Shown here: one piece after another, positions 52,586-59,586 of the stretch
How the letters are laid out: each line of letters begins with the position of its first letter
Numbering within the stretch: the stretch's first letter is position 1
Assembly (NCBI RefSeq): GCF_037201815.1
Contig: NZ_CP147407.1
Span: 3,728,723-3,792,722 of the forward strand
Length of the DNA stretch: 64,000 bases
Reading direction: 5' to 3'
DNA from: Metabacillus sp. FJAT-52054
GTDB taxonomy: Bacteria; Bacillota; Bacilli; Bacillales; Bacillaceae
Made by a program: the position numbers and the translations under genes
The notes under the pieces: model-generated
Database searches by the model: none
What the model saw: the letters and a program-made list of their open reading frames with translations, nothing else
Told to the model about the DNA's origin: nothing

Positions 52586-54397
52586 CTAAACAGCAGCAGT
52601 CACCTTTATGCGATTATTTGCCATGTCCAACAATTTACCCCTGATTTCACCTGTCTCTAATACAGGGAAATCTTCCATAAAATTAAGTAATGCCTCTTCG
52701 TTTATTAAAGCCGCCTTCCCAATATGTATTTTAGGGAATACTTGCTGTGGATGAATCTCATTTTCATTCAATAGCTCTTCATACATCTTCTCTCCAGGAC
52801 GTAAACCTGAGAAATTTATACCTATCTCTTCACTAGTATATCCAGACAGTTTAATGAGATTTTTAGCGAGATCTATTATTTTCACCGGCTCTCCCATGTC
52901 AAGGACGAAGATTTCTCCGCCTTGTGCCAACGAACCCGCCTGTACAACAAGGCGGGATGCCTCAGGGATGGTCATAAAATATCTTGTCATTTCCGGGTGG
53001 GTAACGGTGACTGGACCACCTGACTGAATTTGCTTTTTGAATAGAGGAATGACACTTCCTCTGCTGCCCAAAACATTTCCAAAACGTACAGCTACAAATT
53101 TGGTGGAACTCTTTTGTGAGAGATGCTGGATCATCATTTCAGCAAAACGTTTCGTAGCACCCATCACATTAGGTGGGTTGACGGCTTTATCTGAGGAAAT
53201 TAGGACAAAAGTGTTTACACCAAATGCATCGGCTGCATCCGCTACATTCTTAGTGCCAAAAATATTATTTTTCACTGCTTCTCTTGGATTGTATTCCATC
53301 AACGGTACATGCTTATGAGCCGCAGCATGATAAACGACAAATGGCTGGTACTGCTCCATGACTTCAAATATGCGTTCGCGATCTTGAATATCTGCGATGA
53401 CCGGAATAATCTCTATCTCTTCTTGAAATGAATTTCGCAGTTCAATATCTATTTGATAGATGCTGTTTTCTCCGTGACCTAAAAGTATAATCTTTGATGG
53501 ACTGAAGCGGCAGATCTGCCGGCATATTTCAGATCCTATCGAGCCGCCGGCACCGGTTACCAGAATGGTTTTTCCAGATATTGTTTCCGTGATTCCTTCA
53601 ATATCCAATTCTACAGGCTCTCTGCCCAGCAGGTCTTCTACTTTTACATCCTTAAATTCATTTGAAGAAACTTTCCCTAACATGATGTCTTCCATCTTAG
53701 GAATGGTAAGGACCTTCATATCGGTTTCTTCACATTTTTTATAGATTGTATTCAGTTCTCTTTTATTTAATGAAGGAATGGCTAAGATAATTGTATCGAT
53801 CTTTAGGTCCCGGCAAACTTCTTCCAGCTCATCAATCCCTCCAGCTACAGGTAAACCAAAGATCTGCAGGTGGTGTTTTTTCTTATCATCATCTAAGAAA
53901 GCAACAGGTGACAGCTTGGATTGACGGTTATTCAATAACTGCCTTACGACCATGGTTCCTGTCATGCCGGCACCAATGATTAAAGTCCGCTTATTATCAG
54001 AGGACACCTTGTAATATAGATCTCTAAATATCCTCCAGGATAATCTGGTTCCACAAATCAGCACCATGTGAATCAGCCAGGTAATGCCCAAAATCCGTAC
54101 ATACACATCTTGGTTTGCAATCTGCTGAAAAACCCCGGTTGTAATCGCCGATAATGAAACAGCATTAAATATGGCAAGAAGCTCTTTTATGCTGGCATAT
54201 TCCCATGCCCTCTTATACAAGCGATAAATGGAGGCAAATACATGGTGGGAAATTAGAAGAATTAATGAACTGATAATGATCGTTGGGTTCAATAGCTCTT
54301 TGGATGGATTAATAATGAAATAACTAAGATAAATAGCAGCAACAACGGTAAAAGAATCTAAAAACACCAAAAAGGCCAATCTTTTTCTATACGTCAT
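52586..54397 (-). CDS. Membrane-bound UDP-GlcNAc 4,6-dehydratase (EpsC/PglF/CapD type)
   Basis: 603 aa. Four N-terminal membrane helices (from LAFLVFLDSFTVVAAIYLSY to about residue 115), a CoA-binding-like Rossmann part (TLIIGAGMTGTMVVRQLLNN), then the SDR catalytic domain: TGAGGSIGSEICRQICR, ISSDKAVNPPNVMGATKR (Met in place of Tyr) and FGNVLGSRGSVIP. Makes UDP-4-keto-6-deoxy-GlcNAc at the membrane, feeding the aminotransferase at 51166. The ATG follows GGAGAGTGGTTAA. A structured leader lies upstream (54456-54632). Confidence 0.93.
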   Translation of the reverse strand: MTYRKRLAFLVFLDSFTVVAAIYLSYFIINPSKELLNPTIIISSLILLISHHVFASIYRLYKRAWEYASIKELLAIFNAVSLSAITTGVFQQIANQDVYVRILGITWLIHMVLICGTRLSWRIFRDLYYKVSSDNKRTLIIGAGMTGTMVVRQLLNNRQSKLSPVAFLDDDKKKHHLQIFGLPVAGGIDELEEVCRDLKIDTIILAIPSLNKRELNTIYKKCEETDMKVLTIPKMEDIMLGKVSSNEFKDVKVEDLLGREPVELDIEGITETISGKTILVTGAGGSIGSEICRQICRFSPSKIILLGHGENSIYQIDIELRNSFQEEIEIIPVIADIQDRERIFEVMEQYQPFVVYHAAAHKHVPLMEYNPREAVKNNIFGTKNVADAADAFGVNTFVLISSDKAVNPPNVMGATKRFAEMMIQHLSQKSSTKFVAVRFGNVLGSRGSVIPLFKKQIQSGGPVTVTHPEMTRYFMTIPEASRLVVQAGSLAQGGEIFVLDMGEPVKIIDLAKNLIKLSGYTSEEIGINFSGLRPGEKMYEELLNENEIHPQQVFPKIHIGKAALINEEALLNFMEDFPVLETGEIRGKLLDMANNRIKVTAAV

Positions 54398-54455
54398 TTA
54401 ACCACTCTCCTTTCGGGCTTATACTTTGACTCAATTCTTTAATAGCGATAAATGA

Positions 54456-54501
54456 AAATATCTAATGAAAGAACAGAACATTATTCTCTCATTAGATATT
54501 T
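54456..54501 (-). terminator. Hairpin in the leader of the dehydratase gene
   Basis: Perfect 13-bp stem AAATATCTAATGA / TCATTAGATATTT with a 20-base loop, ending in a U-rich stretch on the minus strand (ATATTTTCATTT). It lies downstream of the probable EAR RNA, about 60 bases before the coding start, and may be the terminator that EAR overrides. Confidence 0.5.
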
Positions 54502-54507
54502 CATTAA

Positions 54508-54632
54508 ACTTAATAAAATTGGGCATCCAACCCATCCTCACACCGCACTTCTGACGACAAGCGTCTAAGGTTTTCACCCACAGTACAGCCGAGTGTCTCC
54601 GTTGATAAAGGTAAGGAGGCATCACCTGAATG
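54508..54632 (-). ncRNA. Probable EAR (epsC) leader RNA, antitermination element
   Basis: About 125 bases of non-coding, compact structure between the phosphatase gene and the EpsC-type gene, exactly where the eps-associated RNA is found in Bacillales polysaccharide operons. Visible helices on the minus strand: CTCC...GGAG, GACG-CTTGT-CGTC and TGGG-TTGGATG-CCCA. The GC content is well above the flanks. EAR lets RNA polymerase read through terminators in long exopolysaccharide operons. Assigned by position, size and structure; I could not compare it with the Rfam model. Confidence 0.55.
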
Positions 54633-54645
54633 GAAAAACGTTGCT

Positions 54646-55410
54646 TTAGAATATGCCTAAGAATTTCTTTTTTTTGATTCGACTTGGTGGATGTCCGCCT
54701 ATTGAATGATTTTGCAGGATAATTTCTGCGTTTTCTCTATAAAGATACGCGGCTTCGCTTCCAAATTCCTTATTAAGAACATCTAAGCCATTTAAAAGCT
54801 GGAATCCTCTAGTAGTGGTGTTGTGTGCGTCTGATGCGATGATGTGGGTGAGCTGTGCTTCTACTAGTTCCAGCGAGAATTTACGTATTTTTTTCCCGAA
54901 GTGACCGGTCAGGCTTGCTGCGGTTACCTGGGTTAGCGATCCTTTTTTTACTAAGTTGTAGAGGAGGTCCGGGTTCTCGATGATTTCTGCATTGCGTTCT
55001 GGATGAACGATGATAGGGGTGAACCCCTTAATCTGAAGATCAAACAGCATCGTTTCTGTGTATCTTGGAACATGGCCGGATGGCAGTTCAATCAACATAT
55101 ATCTTGTATCTTGTATGGGAAGGATTTCACCGTTTTCTATTCCTTGAAGGAGCTCGCCGTGGATGCGGGTTTCTTGACCGGGTATGATGGTTAGCGGAAT
55201 TTTTTGTTCGTCTAAAGCTTTATTTAAGCGATTTACGTGATCCACGATGACAGCCTTCTGGTTTATGTGCGTTCCATTCATGTGATGGGGAGTTGCTACA
55301 ATTTTCGTGATCCCTTCTGCTGCAGCTGCTTTAGCCATGCGAATGGAATCATCCAAATTTTGTGCTCCGTCGTCTAAACCAGGGAGAATATGACAATGTA
55401 TGTCGATCAC
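54646..55410 (-). CDS. ywqE: CpsB/YwqE-type manganese-dependent protein tyrosine phosphatase
   Basis: 254 aa from GTG 55408-55410, 6 bases after GAGGTG; a GTG at 55419 is too near that site. PHP-fold motifs: MIDIHCHILPGLDDG, KIVATPHHMN, PVHPER-type IIVHPERNAEI and HIIASDAHNTT. It dephosphorylates the tyrosine kinase encoded just upstream and so controls polysaccharide length and amount. Order modulator-kinase-phosphatase is as in B. subtilis ywqC-D-E. Confidence 0.9.
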   Translation of the reverse strand: MIDIHCHILPGLDDGAQNLDDSIRMAKAAAAEGITKIVATPHHMNGTHINQKAVIVDHVNRLNKALDEQKIPLTIIPGQETRIHGELLQGIENGEILPIQDTRYMLIELPSGHVPRYTETMLFDLQIKGFTPIIVHPERNAEIIENPDLLYNLVKKGSLTQVTAASLTGHFGKKIRKFSLELVEAQLTHIIASDAHNTTTRGFQLLNGLDVLNKEFGSEAAYLYRENAEIILQNHSIGGHPPSRIKKKKFLGIF

Positions 55411-55527
55411 GTAAAACACCTCAAGTTTGCGTTATTTTTAATTCTTTTGACCTATTAAACTATATTTCAACACTATTTTTATCCTATCATCTTCCTTAAT
55501 TTAGTGATAGAGGGTTATTTTGTCGAA

Positions 55528-56235
55528 TTATGACTTTTTTCCACCATAATAATAATAATAGTGGCTGTCTTCTTGTTTTTTGTTATTTAATACCACCCCA
55601 AGAAGCTTTGCATTCGCGTTATGAAGCTGCTCCTTCGCCTTTTGAGCGCGCTCAATTTCCGTTTTGCCTGAGCTGACAACGAGGACTACGCCTTCTACTT
55701 GGTTGGCCAATACTTGAGCATCTGTTACAGCTAAAACAGGAGGAGTGTCGAAAACGATCAGATCATACAGCTTTCTTGCTTCATCCAGCAGCGCTCTCAT
55801 ATTGCGGGACGCAAGAAGCTCGGACGGATTTGGCGGGATCGGACCACTTGTCAGTAAATGCAGGTTATCCTGTCCGCTTGGTTTTACTGTATCCTGAAGA
55901 TCCATTTGCTTCGTTAGCACATTGGTGAGGCCTGTATGATTATCGAGCTTGAACGTAAAATGAGCTGTTGGCTTCCGAAGATCCGCATCAATCAGAAGAA
56001 CTTTTTTCCCCTGCTGTGCAAAAACAACAGCCAGGTTTGCGGAAGTGGTTGATTTCCCTTCACTTGGTCCTGAAGAAGTCACAAGCATGGAGGAAAGGTT
56101 CCCCTCCACATTCGAAAATTCAATATTTGTACGGATGGTCCGGTATTGTTCGGCAATCGGTGATTTCGGATTGTTCATCGAGATTAAGCTTCGGTTCTGA
56201 AATTGAAAGATTTGCTTCCGGTCTTTACGCGCCAT
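55528..56235 (-). CDS. ywqD: Bacterial tyrosine kinase (YwqD/CpsD type)
   Basis: 235 aa from ATG 56233-56235, 7 bases after AGAGGTG (a longer frame begins at 56259). Walker [19 protein letters not shown], Walker A' [11 protein letters not shown] and Walker [11 protein letters not shown] of BY-kinases. A C-terminal tyrosine cluster, [13 protein letters not shown], is the autophosphorylation site. Works with the membrane modulator encoded by the overlapping upstream gene (11-base overlap). Cytosolic, activated at the membrane. Confidence 0.92.
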   Translation of the reverse strand: MARKDRKQIFQFQNRSLISMNNPKSPIAEQYRTIRTNIEFSNVEGNLSSMLVTSSGPSEGKSTTSANLAVVFAQQGKKVLLIDADLRKPTAHFTFKLDNHTGLTNVLTKQMDLQDTVKPSGQDNLHLLTSGPIPPNPSELLASRNMRALLDEARKLYDLIVFDTPPVLAVTDAQVLANQVEGVVLVVSSGKTEIERAQKAKEQLHNANAKLLGVVLNNKKQEDSHYYYYYGGKKS

Positions 56236-56962
56236 ATGTTTCACCTCTTGTTTTGGCAATTGCGGAAGGTCGGGATTTATCCTTTTCTTCCATATCTTCC
56301 TTGATTATTGTAATCGCTCCTAATACGGGCAGCTCAAGAAGCTTTTCAATATCCTGTTCGGTTTTAATGGTGTTGTCCAGGTATTCGAGAAGGAAAGCAA
56401 CACCTACTCCAGCCATAATGCCGACGACAAATGCGATGGCCATGTTAAGGACAGGCTGCGGTTTGATTGGGGATGGGTTTTCACCGATGTCTGCTTGTGA
56501 AAGGATATTTACATTATCTACTTTCATAATGGATTTGATTTCTTTTTGAAAAACGTTAGCTGTCGTATTAGCAATAGAAGTTGCTAATACAGGATCCTCA
56601 TTCTGGACTGTAAGCAGAAAAACTTGAGAGTTAGTTTTACTTGCAACGGTTATAGATTCTTCTGACAAGCCTTCTAATTTTAATTGCTCTTTTACTTTTT
56701 CCAGGATAACTGGACTTTTAATAATGTCGCTGTAAGTGTTGATCAGCTGAATATTGGTTTGAACCTGACTCATTTCATAGACTTGCTGATCATTTTTGGA
56801 TTGGTTGACGAGAATCTGAGTGGACGCTTGATAGATCGGGGTGAGAAAAAAGTAACTGACGACACCGCTTGTTGCAGTGGCTAACGCGGTAATAATGAGA
56901 ATAAGAGCGAGACGTTTTTTCAGCGTCTGGAACAGCTCTTTTAAGCTGATGGTTTCTTCCAT
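56225..56962 (-). CDS. ywqC: Chain-length determinant / tyrosine kinase modulator (Wzz, YwqC type)
   Basis: 245 aa from ATG 56960-56962, preceded by ACGGAGGCTACT. Two membrane helices ([20 protein letters not shown] near 20-40 and [21 protein letters not shown] near 175-195) enclose an outer coiled-coil domain. The C-terminal cytosolic tail ([12 protein letters not shown]) activates the kinase. The first gene of the surface polysaccharide operon, so the main promoter should lie in 56970-57080; a TATAAT is present on the minus strand at 57011-57016. Confidence 0.9.
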   Translation of the reverse strand: MEETISLKELFQTLKKRLALILIITALATATSGVVSYFFLTPIYQASTQILVNQSKNDQQVYEMSQVQTNIQLINTYSDIIKSPVILEKVKEQLKLEGLSEESITVASKTNSQVFLLTVQNEDPVLATSIANTTANVFQKEIKSIMKVDNVNILSQADIGENPSPIKPQPVLNMAIAFVVGIMAGVGVAFLLEYLDNTIKTEQDIEKLLELPVLGAITIIKEDMEEKDKSRPSAIAKTRGETYGA

Positions 56963-57120
56963 AGTAGCCTCCGTGTAATTTATTAAATTGAATTTATAAT
57001 AATACAAGCAATTATAATATCCAATTTTGCAATTTACCACACAAATTAGGAAAAAGATACATTATATTTACAATTTCGAGCTATTTTTCATCCTTTTCCT
57101 CCTGTGTATTTAAACCTAAA

Positions 57121-57155
57121 AAAAGGAACAGACTCCTCGAAGTCTGTTCCTTTTT
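57121..57155 (-). terminator. Bidirectional terminator between the polysaccharide operon and a small gene
   Basis: AAAAGGAACAGACT / AGTCTGTTCCTTTT, 14-bp perfect stem with a 6-base loop and T runs on both sides; 3 bases past the stop of the 44-aa gene. Confidence 0.9.
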
Positions 57156-57157
57156 GC

Positions 57158-57292
57158 TTATATGCTGTTAGCGATGATTGTTAACAAAGCTCCAAGAATG
57201 ATGGCCATTAGTGGAATACTGATTGAAATTATTTTGTTTTTTCGCTGTCTCTTTAGTTCTGCTTCCTCTGGAGTGAGCCAGTGATGTGCCAT
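57158..57292 (-). CDS. 44-aa single-pass membrane peptide
   Basis: Starts at ATG 57290-57292, five bases after GGGGAGAT; reads MAHHWLTPEEAELKRQRK, then the hydrophobic SISIPLMAIILGALLTIIA. A clear ribosome binding site, a terminator right behind it and a textbook soluble-basic-membrane layout support it over the overlapping longer frame at 57168-57380. No known family; one possible role is a small regulator of a membrane protein. Confidence 0.7.
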   Translation of the reverse strand: MAHHWLTPEEAELKRQRKNKIISISIPLMAIILGALLTIIANSI

Positions 57293-57397
57293 GTTTTATC
57301 TCCCCTTGTGATTGTCGAGTGGTGTCGATAATTTGTCTTACTTTTAATATCGAAAGAGGAGATTTTGTTTTTATAGGCATATAGTCACGTAGTATGA

Positions 57398-57432
57398 CAA
57401 AAACCGCAAAGATGGGGATCTTGCGGTTTTTG
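57398..57432. terminator. Hairpin terminator
   Basis: CAAAAACCGCAA / TTGCGGTTTTTG, 12-bp perfect stem with an 11-base loop and T runs on both strands, between the two small genes. Confidence 0.75.
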
Positions 57433-57491
57433 CGGTTGCTGCGGTGGGAGTCTGTCGGCTCTATATTTAATGAAATCCTTTTAGTAGGCAG

Positions 57492-57526
57492 AAAAGGAGT
57501 CAGGCGCGGGTGGCCGGACTCCTTTT
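57492..57526 (-). terminator. Terminator downstream of the 46-aa gene
   Basis: AAAAGGAGTC / GACTCCTTTT, 10-bp stem with a GC-rich 15-base loop (itself able to pair as CCGGCC...), about 40 bases past the stop codon on the minus strand. Confidence 0.75.
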
Positions 57527-57567
57527 CATTTATTGTTTGCCGATCGGCAATGGGTGCTTAACATCTT

Positions 57568-57708
57568 CTAGGATGCGTACACTTTTTTCATTTGCAAGAT
57601 GATTTCTTCGACCATTTCTTTCGTTGATACGTTTCTTTGCTCGCCTGTGCGGTAGGCGTGCATAAGGATTTGCAGAAACTCCTCTTGCTTCATCTGCTTA
57701 GTGTCCAT
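57568..57708 (-). CDS. 46-aa hypothetical protein
   Basis: Reads MDTKQMKQEEFLQILMHAYR ... EEIILQMKKVYAS, a soluble amphipathic helical peptide. GAGAGGGA lies ~10 bases before the ATG and a terminator follows. Composition and signals look like a real small gene. Function unknown; it is divergent from the SWIM gene. Confidence 0.65.
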   Translation of the reverse strand: MDTKQMKQEEFLQILMHAYRTGEQRNVSTKEMVEEIILQMKKVYAS

Positions 57709-57854
57709 TGTACATGATTCCCTCTCATTTTTACAATTTTATACAGCATGCACGAAGATTATTATAATCCCGGTTTGCATCTTTCGCAACAGGTAATTAT
57801 AAACTTCGAGTCGTTCTGACAATTATGTCCCCGCATTTTCCTTTTTCGAAACCT

Positions 57855-57883
57855 TTTAACGAAACATTTTTCTACGTTATAAT
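57855..57883 (+). promoter_or_regulatory. Probable promoter of the SWIM/SNF2 operon
   Basis: Perfect -10 TATAAT (57878-57883) with a weak -35 TTTAAC 17 bases upstream, about 108 bases before the start of the SWIM gene. Confidence 0.5.
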
Positions 57884-57990
57884 ATAGGAATGGATACATT
57901 CTTTGGAAGTGCCTATGGTGCTAGGACTATCTGAAGTTTCGACAAGCGGGTGTGCATTTTTCCTCTGCCGCCCGAAAGGAGAGATGGCTT

Positions 57991-59586
57991 TTGCTTATGC
58001 GAGACCTTGATAAGGAGCGCGTTTTGCTTACAGCGGAACGGCTGCGGACGATCTTAAGTCCGGCTGATGAAGAAGACCGGAATCTTGTAAAAAAAGGGCT
58101 GATTCTTTACCGTCAGGGAAGTGTCTATAATGTGAACGTTTCCGCTGAGCGGATTTCGGCGAAGGTACAGGATGTGTCTCCTGTGTTAATTACGCTTGAT
58201 TTGGATTTCGTCCAGGCAAGCTATTGCTCCTGTCCTGCAAACGGTTTTTGCCGGCATTTAATGGCCGCTTTTTTATATGTATATGCAAGTGTAGAGCGCG
58301 TCGGAACGTTTGTGGACGCCTGGAAAGACGATCGGGCGGCCCATGTTTTGTCACAGATGCGCCGGGCGAGCGAGCTGCTGAAGCGGGAGTTTGTCCTGCA
58401 AGATGATTCGCTTGAAAGCTGGCATGAATTATTCGAACGGGAATATGAGATGTTGCAGGTCAAAACGATGCAGGGGCTCTATCATCAGTTCTTTTTTAAA
58501 TTAAAGCAAAAGGCACCAAAGAAGCTTGAGCTCAAGCGGCTGTTTGTCATTCACCTCGCGATTGTGACCATCACGCGGATGCTCGCTTCCTATAACCGGA
58601 CAAAGGTCAAGGACCCCTCTCTGCAGCATATGGCGATGGTGTATGTGAACCATATGGCGAATGCGATTGAGACGGAGCTTGAGGAAATGAAGCGGTATGC
58701 GACTCCATTTGCACTCGATCCGCTGCTTGAAGGCAGTCCAAATTATTTCAGAAAGCTATTAGAGGCTCCGGATCCTTTCTATTCCGGTACGCTCGGTATT
58801 TATAAATTGCTGTGGTCCGGGCTGATGAACCGGCCGAAGTGGCTGGAGATGGAACGGAAGGCGTTTGAGGAAAAGCAGGATGATGCGGTCATCACCAAAA
58901 AGGATTTAATGGGCATGCTGCACATTGATTTTCTATTAAAAAAGGACGAAGCCGTTCTCGATTATTTGCGGGCCGGAAATGTCAGCCTTTTCCCTTCTTC
59001 TTTTTTGTGGCTGGAGGAAATGACGGAAAAGAAGCAGTGGGACCGGCTTAGTAAATGGCTGCCGTATGTGATGGAACTCAGTCCCGAATATGTGGAGGCG
59101 GATCTTCCAAGGAAGGAAGTCCGGAGCGGTGCCGCGTTTTTGCTGGATGTAGTCGGGGCTTACGCGCGCGCTTCCAGAAAAGATGATTTATATGAAGAGG
59201 CATGCCGAACGCTGCTTCCGTATAGTTATAATGAGTACGAAAATATGCTCGCTCTTGATGAACGGTATTATGAGTGGGCGGAGCTGAATATGCTGCTTGG
59301 GTACCCGGTTTATGAGGTCGAGGACCGGTTTTTGAAGGAAGCGGAGAAGGCAGAGCCGGAAGCAGTGCTTTCCCTTTATAAGCAGACGATTTACCTTGAG
59401 ATGGAGATTCGGAACCGGGACAGCTATAAACGGGCGGTTCGTTTGCTAAAAAAAGTGAAACGTCTTTATAAGAAGATGAAAAGTGAAGAAGAATGGGAAG
59501 ACTATTTGGATATGCTCCAGGAACGGTATAAACGATTACGGGCATTCCGGGAAGAATTGGTGAAGGGAAAGTTGATTGATGGATAG
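57991..59586 (+). CDS. ywqB: SWIM zinc-finger protein (YwqB-like), partner of SNF2 helicase
   Basis: 531 aa. The start is probably TTG 57991, 8-9 bases after AAAGGAG; ATG 57997 is too close to nothing and too far from that site, and an ATG at 57952 has no site. The SWIM motif, C-x-C-x6-C-x-H (YCSCPANGFCRHLMAAF, about residues 72-88), binds zinc. The rest is helical. It overlaps the SNF2 gene by 11 bases, and in many Bacillales a SWIM protein is paired with an SNF2 ATPase of unknown DNA-related role. GC content is higher than in the polysaccharide cluster. Confidence 0.88.
   Translation: MLMRDLDKERVLLTAERLRTILSPADEEDRNLVKKGLILYRQGSVYNVNVSAERISAKVQDVSPVLITLDLDFVQASYCSCPANGFCRHLMAAFLYVYASVERVGTFVDAWKDDRAAHVLSQMRRASELLKREFVLQDDSLESWHELFEREYEMLQVKTMQGLYHQFFFKLKQKAPKKLELKRLFVIHLAIVTITRMLASYNRTKVKDPSLQHMAMVYVNHMANAIETELEEMKRYATPFALDPLLEGSPNYFRKLLEAPDPFYSGTLGIYKLLWSGLMNRPKWLEMERKAFEEKQDDAVITKKDLMGMLHIDFLLKKDEAVLDYLRAGNVSLFPSSFLWLEEMTEKKQWDRLSKWLPYVMELSPEYVEADLPRKEVRSGAAFLLDVVGAYARASRKDDLYEEACRTLLPYSYNEYENMLALDERYYEWAELNMLLGYPVYEVEDRFLKEAEKAEPEAVLSLYKQTIYLEMEIRNRDSYKRAVRLLKKVKRLYKKMKSEEEWEDYLDMLQERYKRLRAFREELVKGKLIDG

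Noticed and set aside
54508..54632. Leader RNA considered as a c-di-GMP or c-di-AMP riboswitch
   Set aside because: The characteristic conserved loops of those classes were not seen; position and structure fit EAR better.
57168..57380. 70-codon minus-strand frame
   Set aside because: Overlaps the 44-aa gene in another frame; only the latter has a good ribosome binding site and a sensible membrane-peptide layout.
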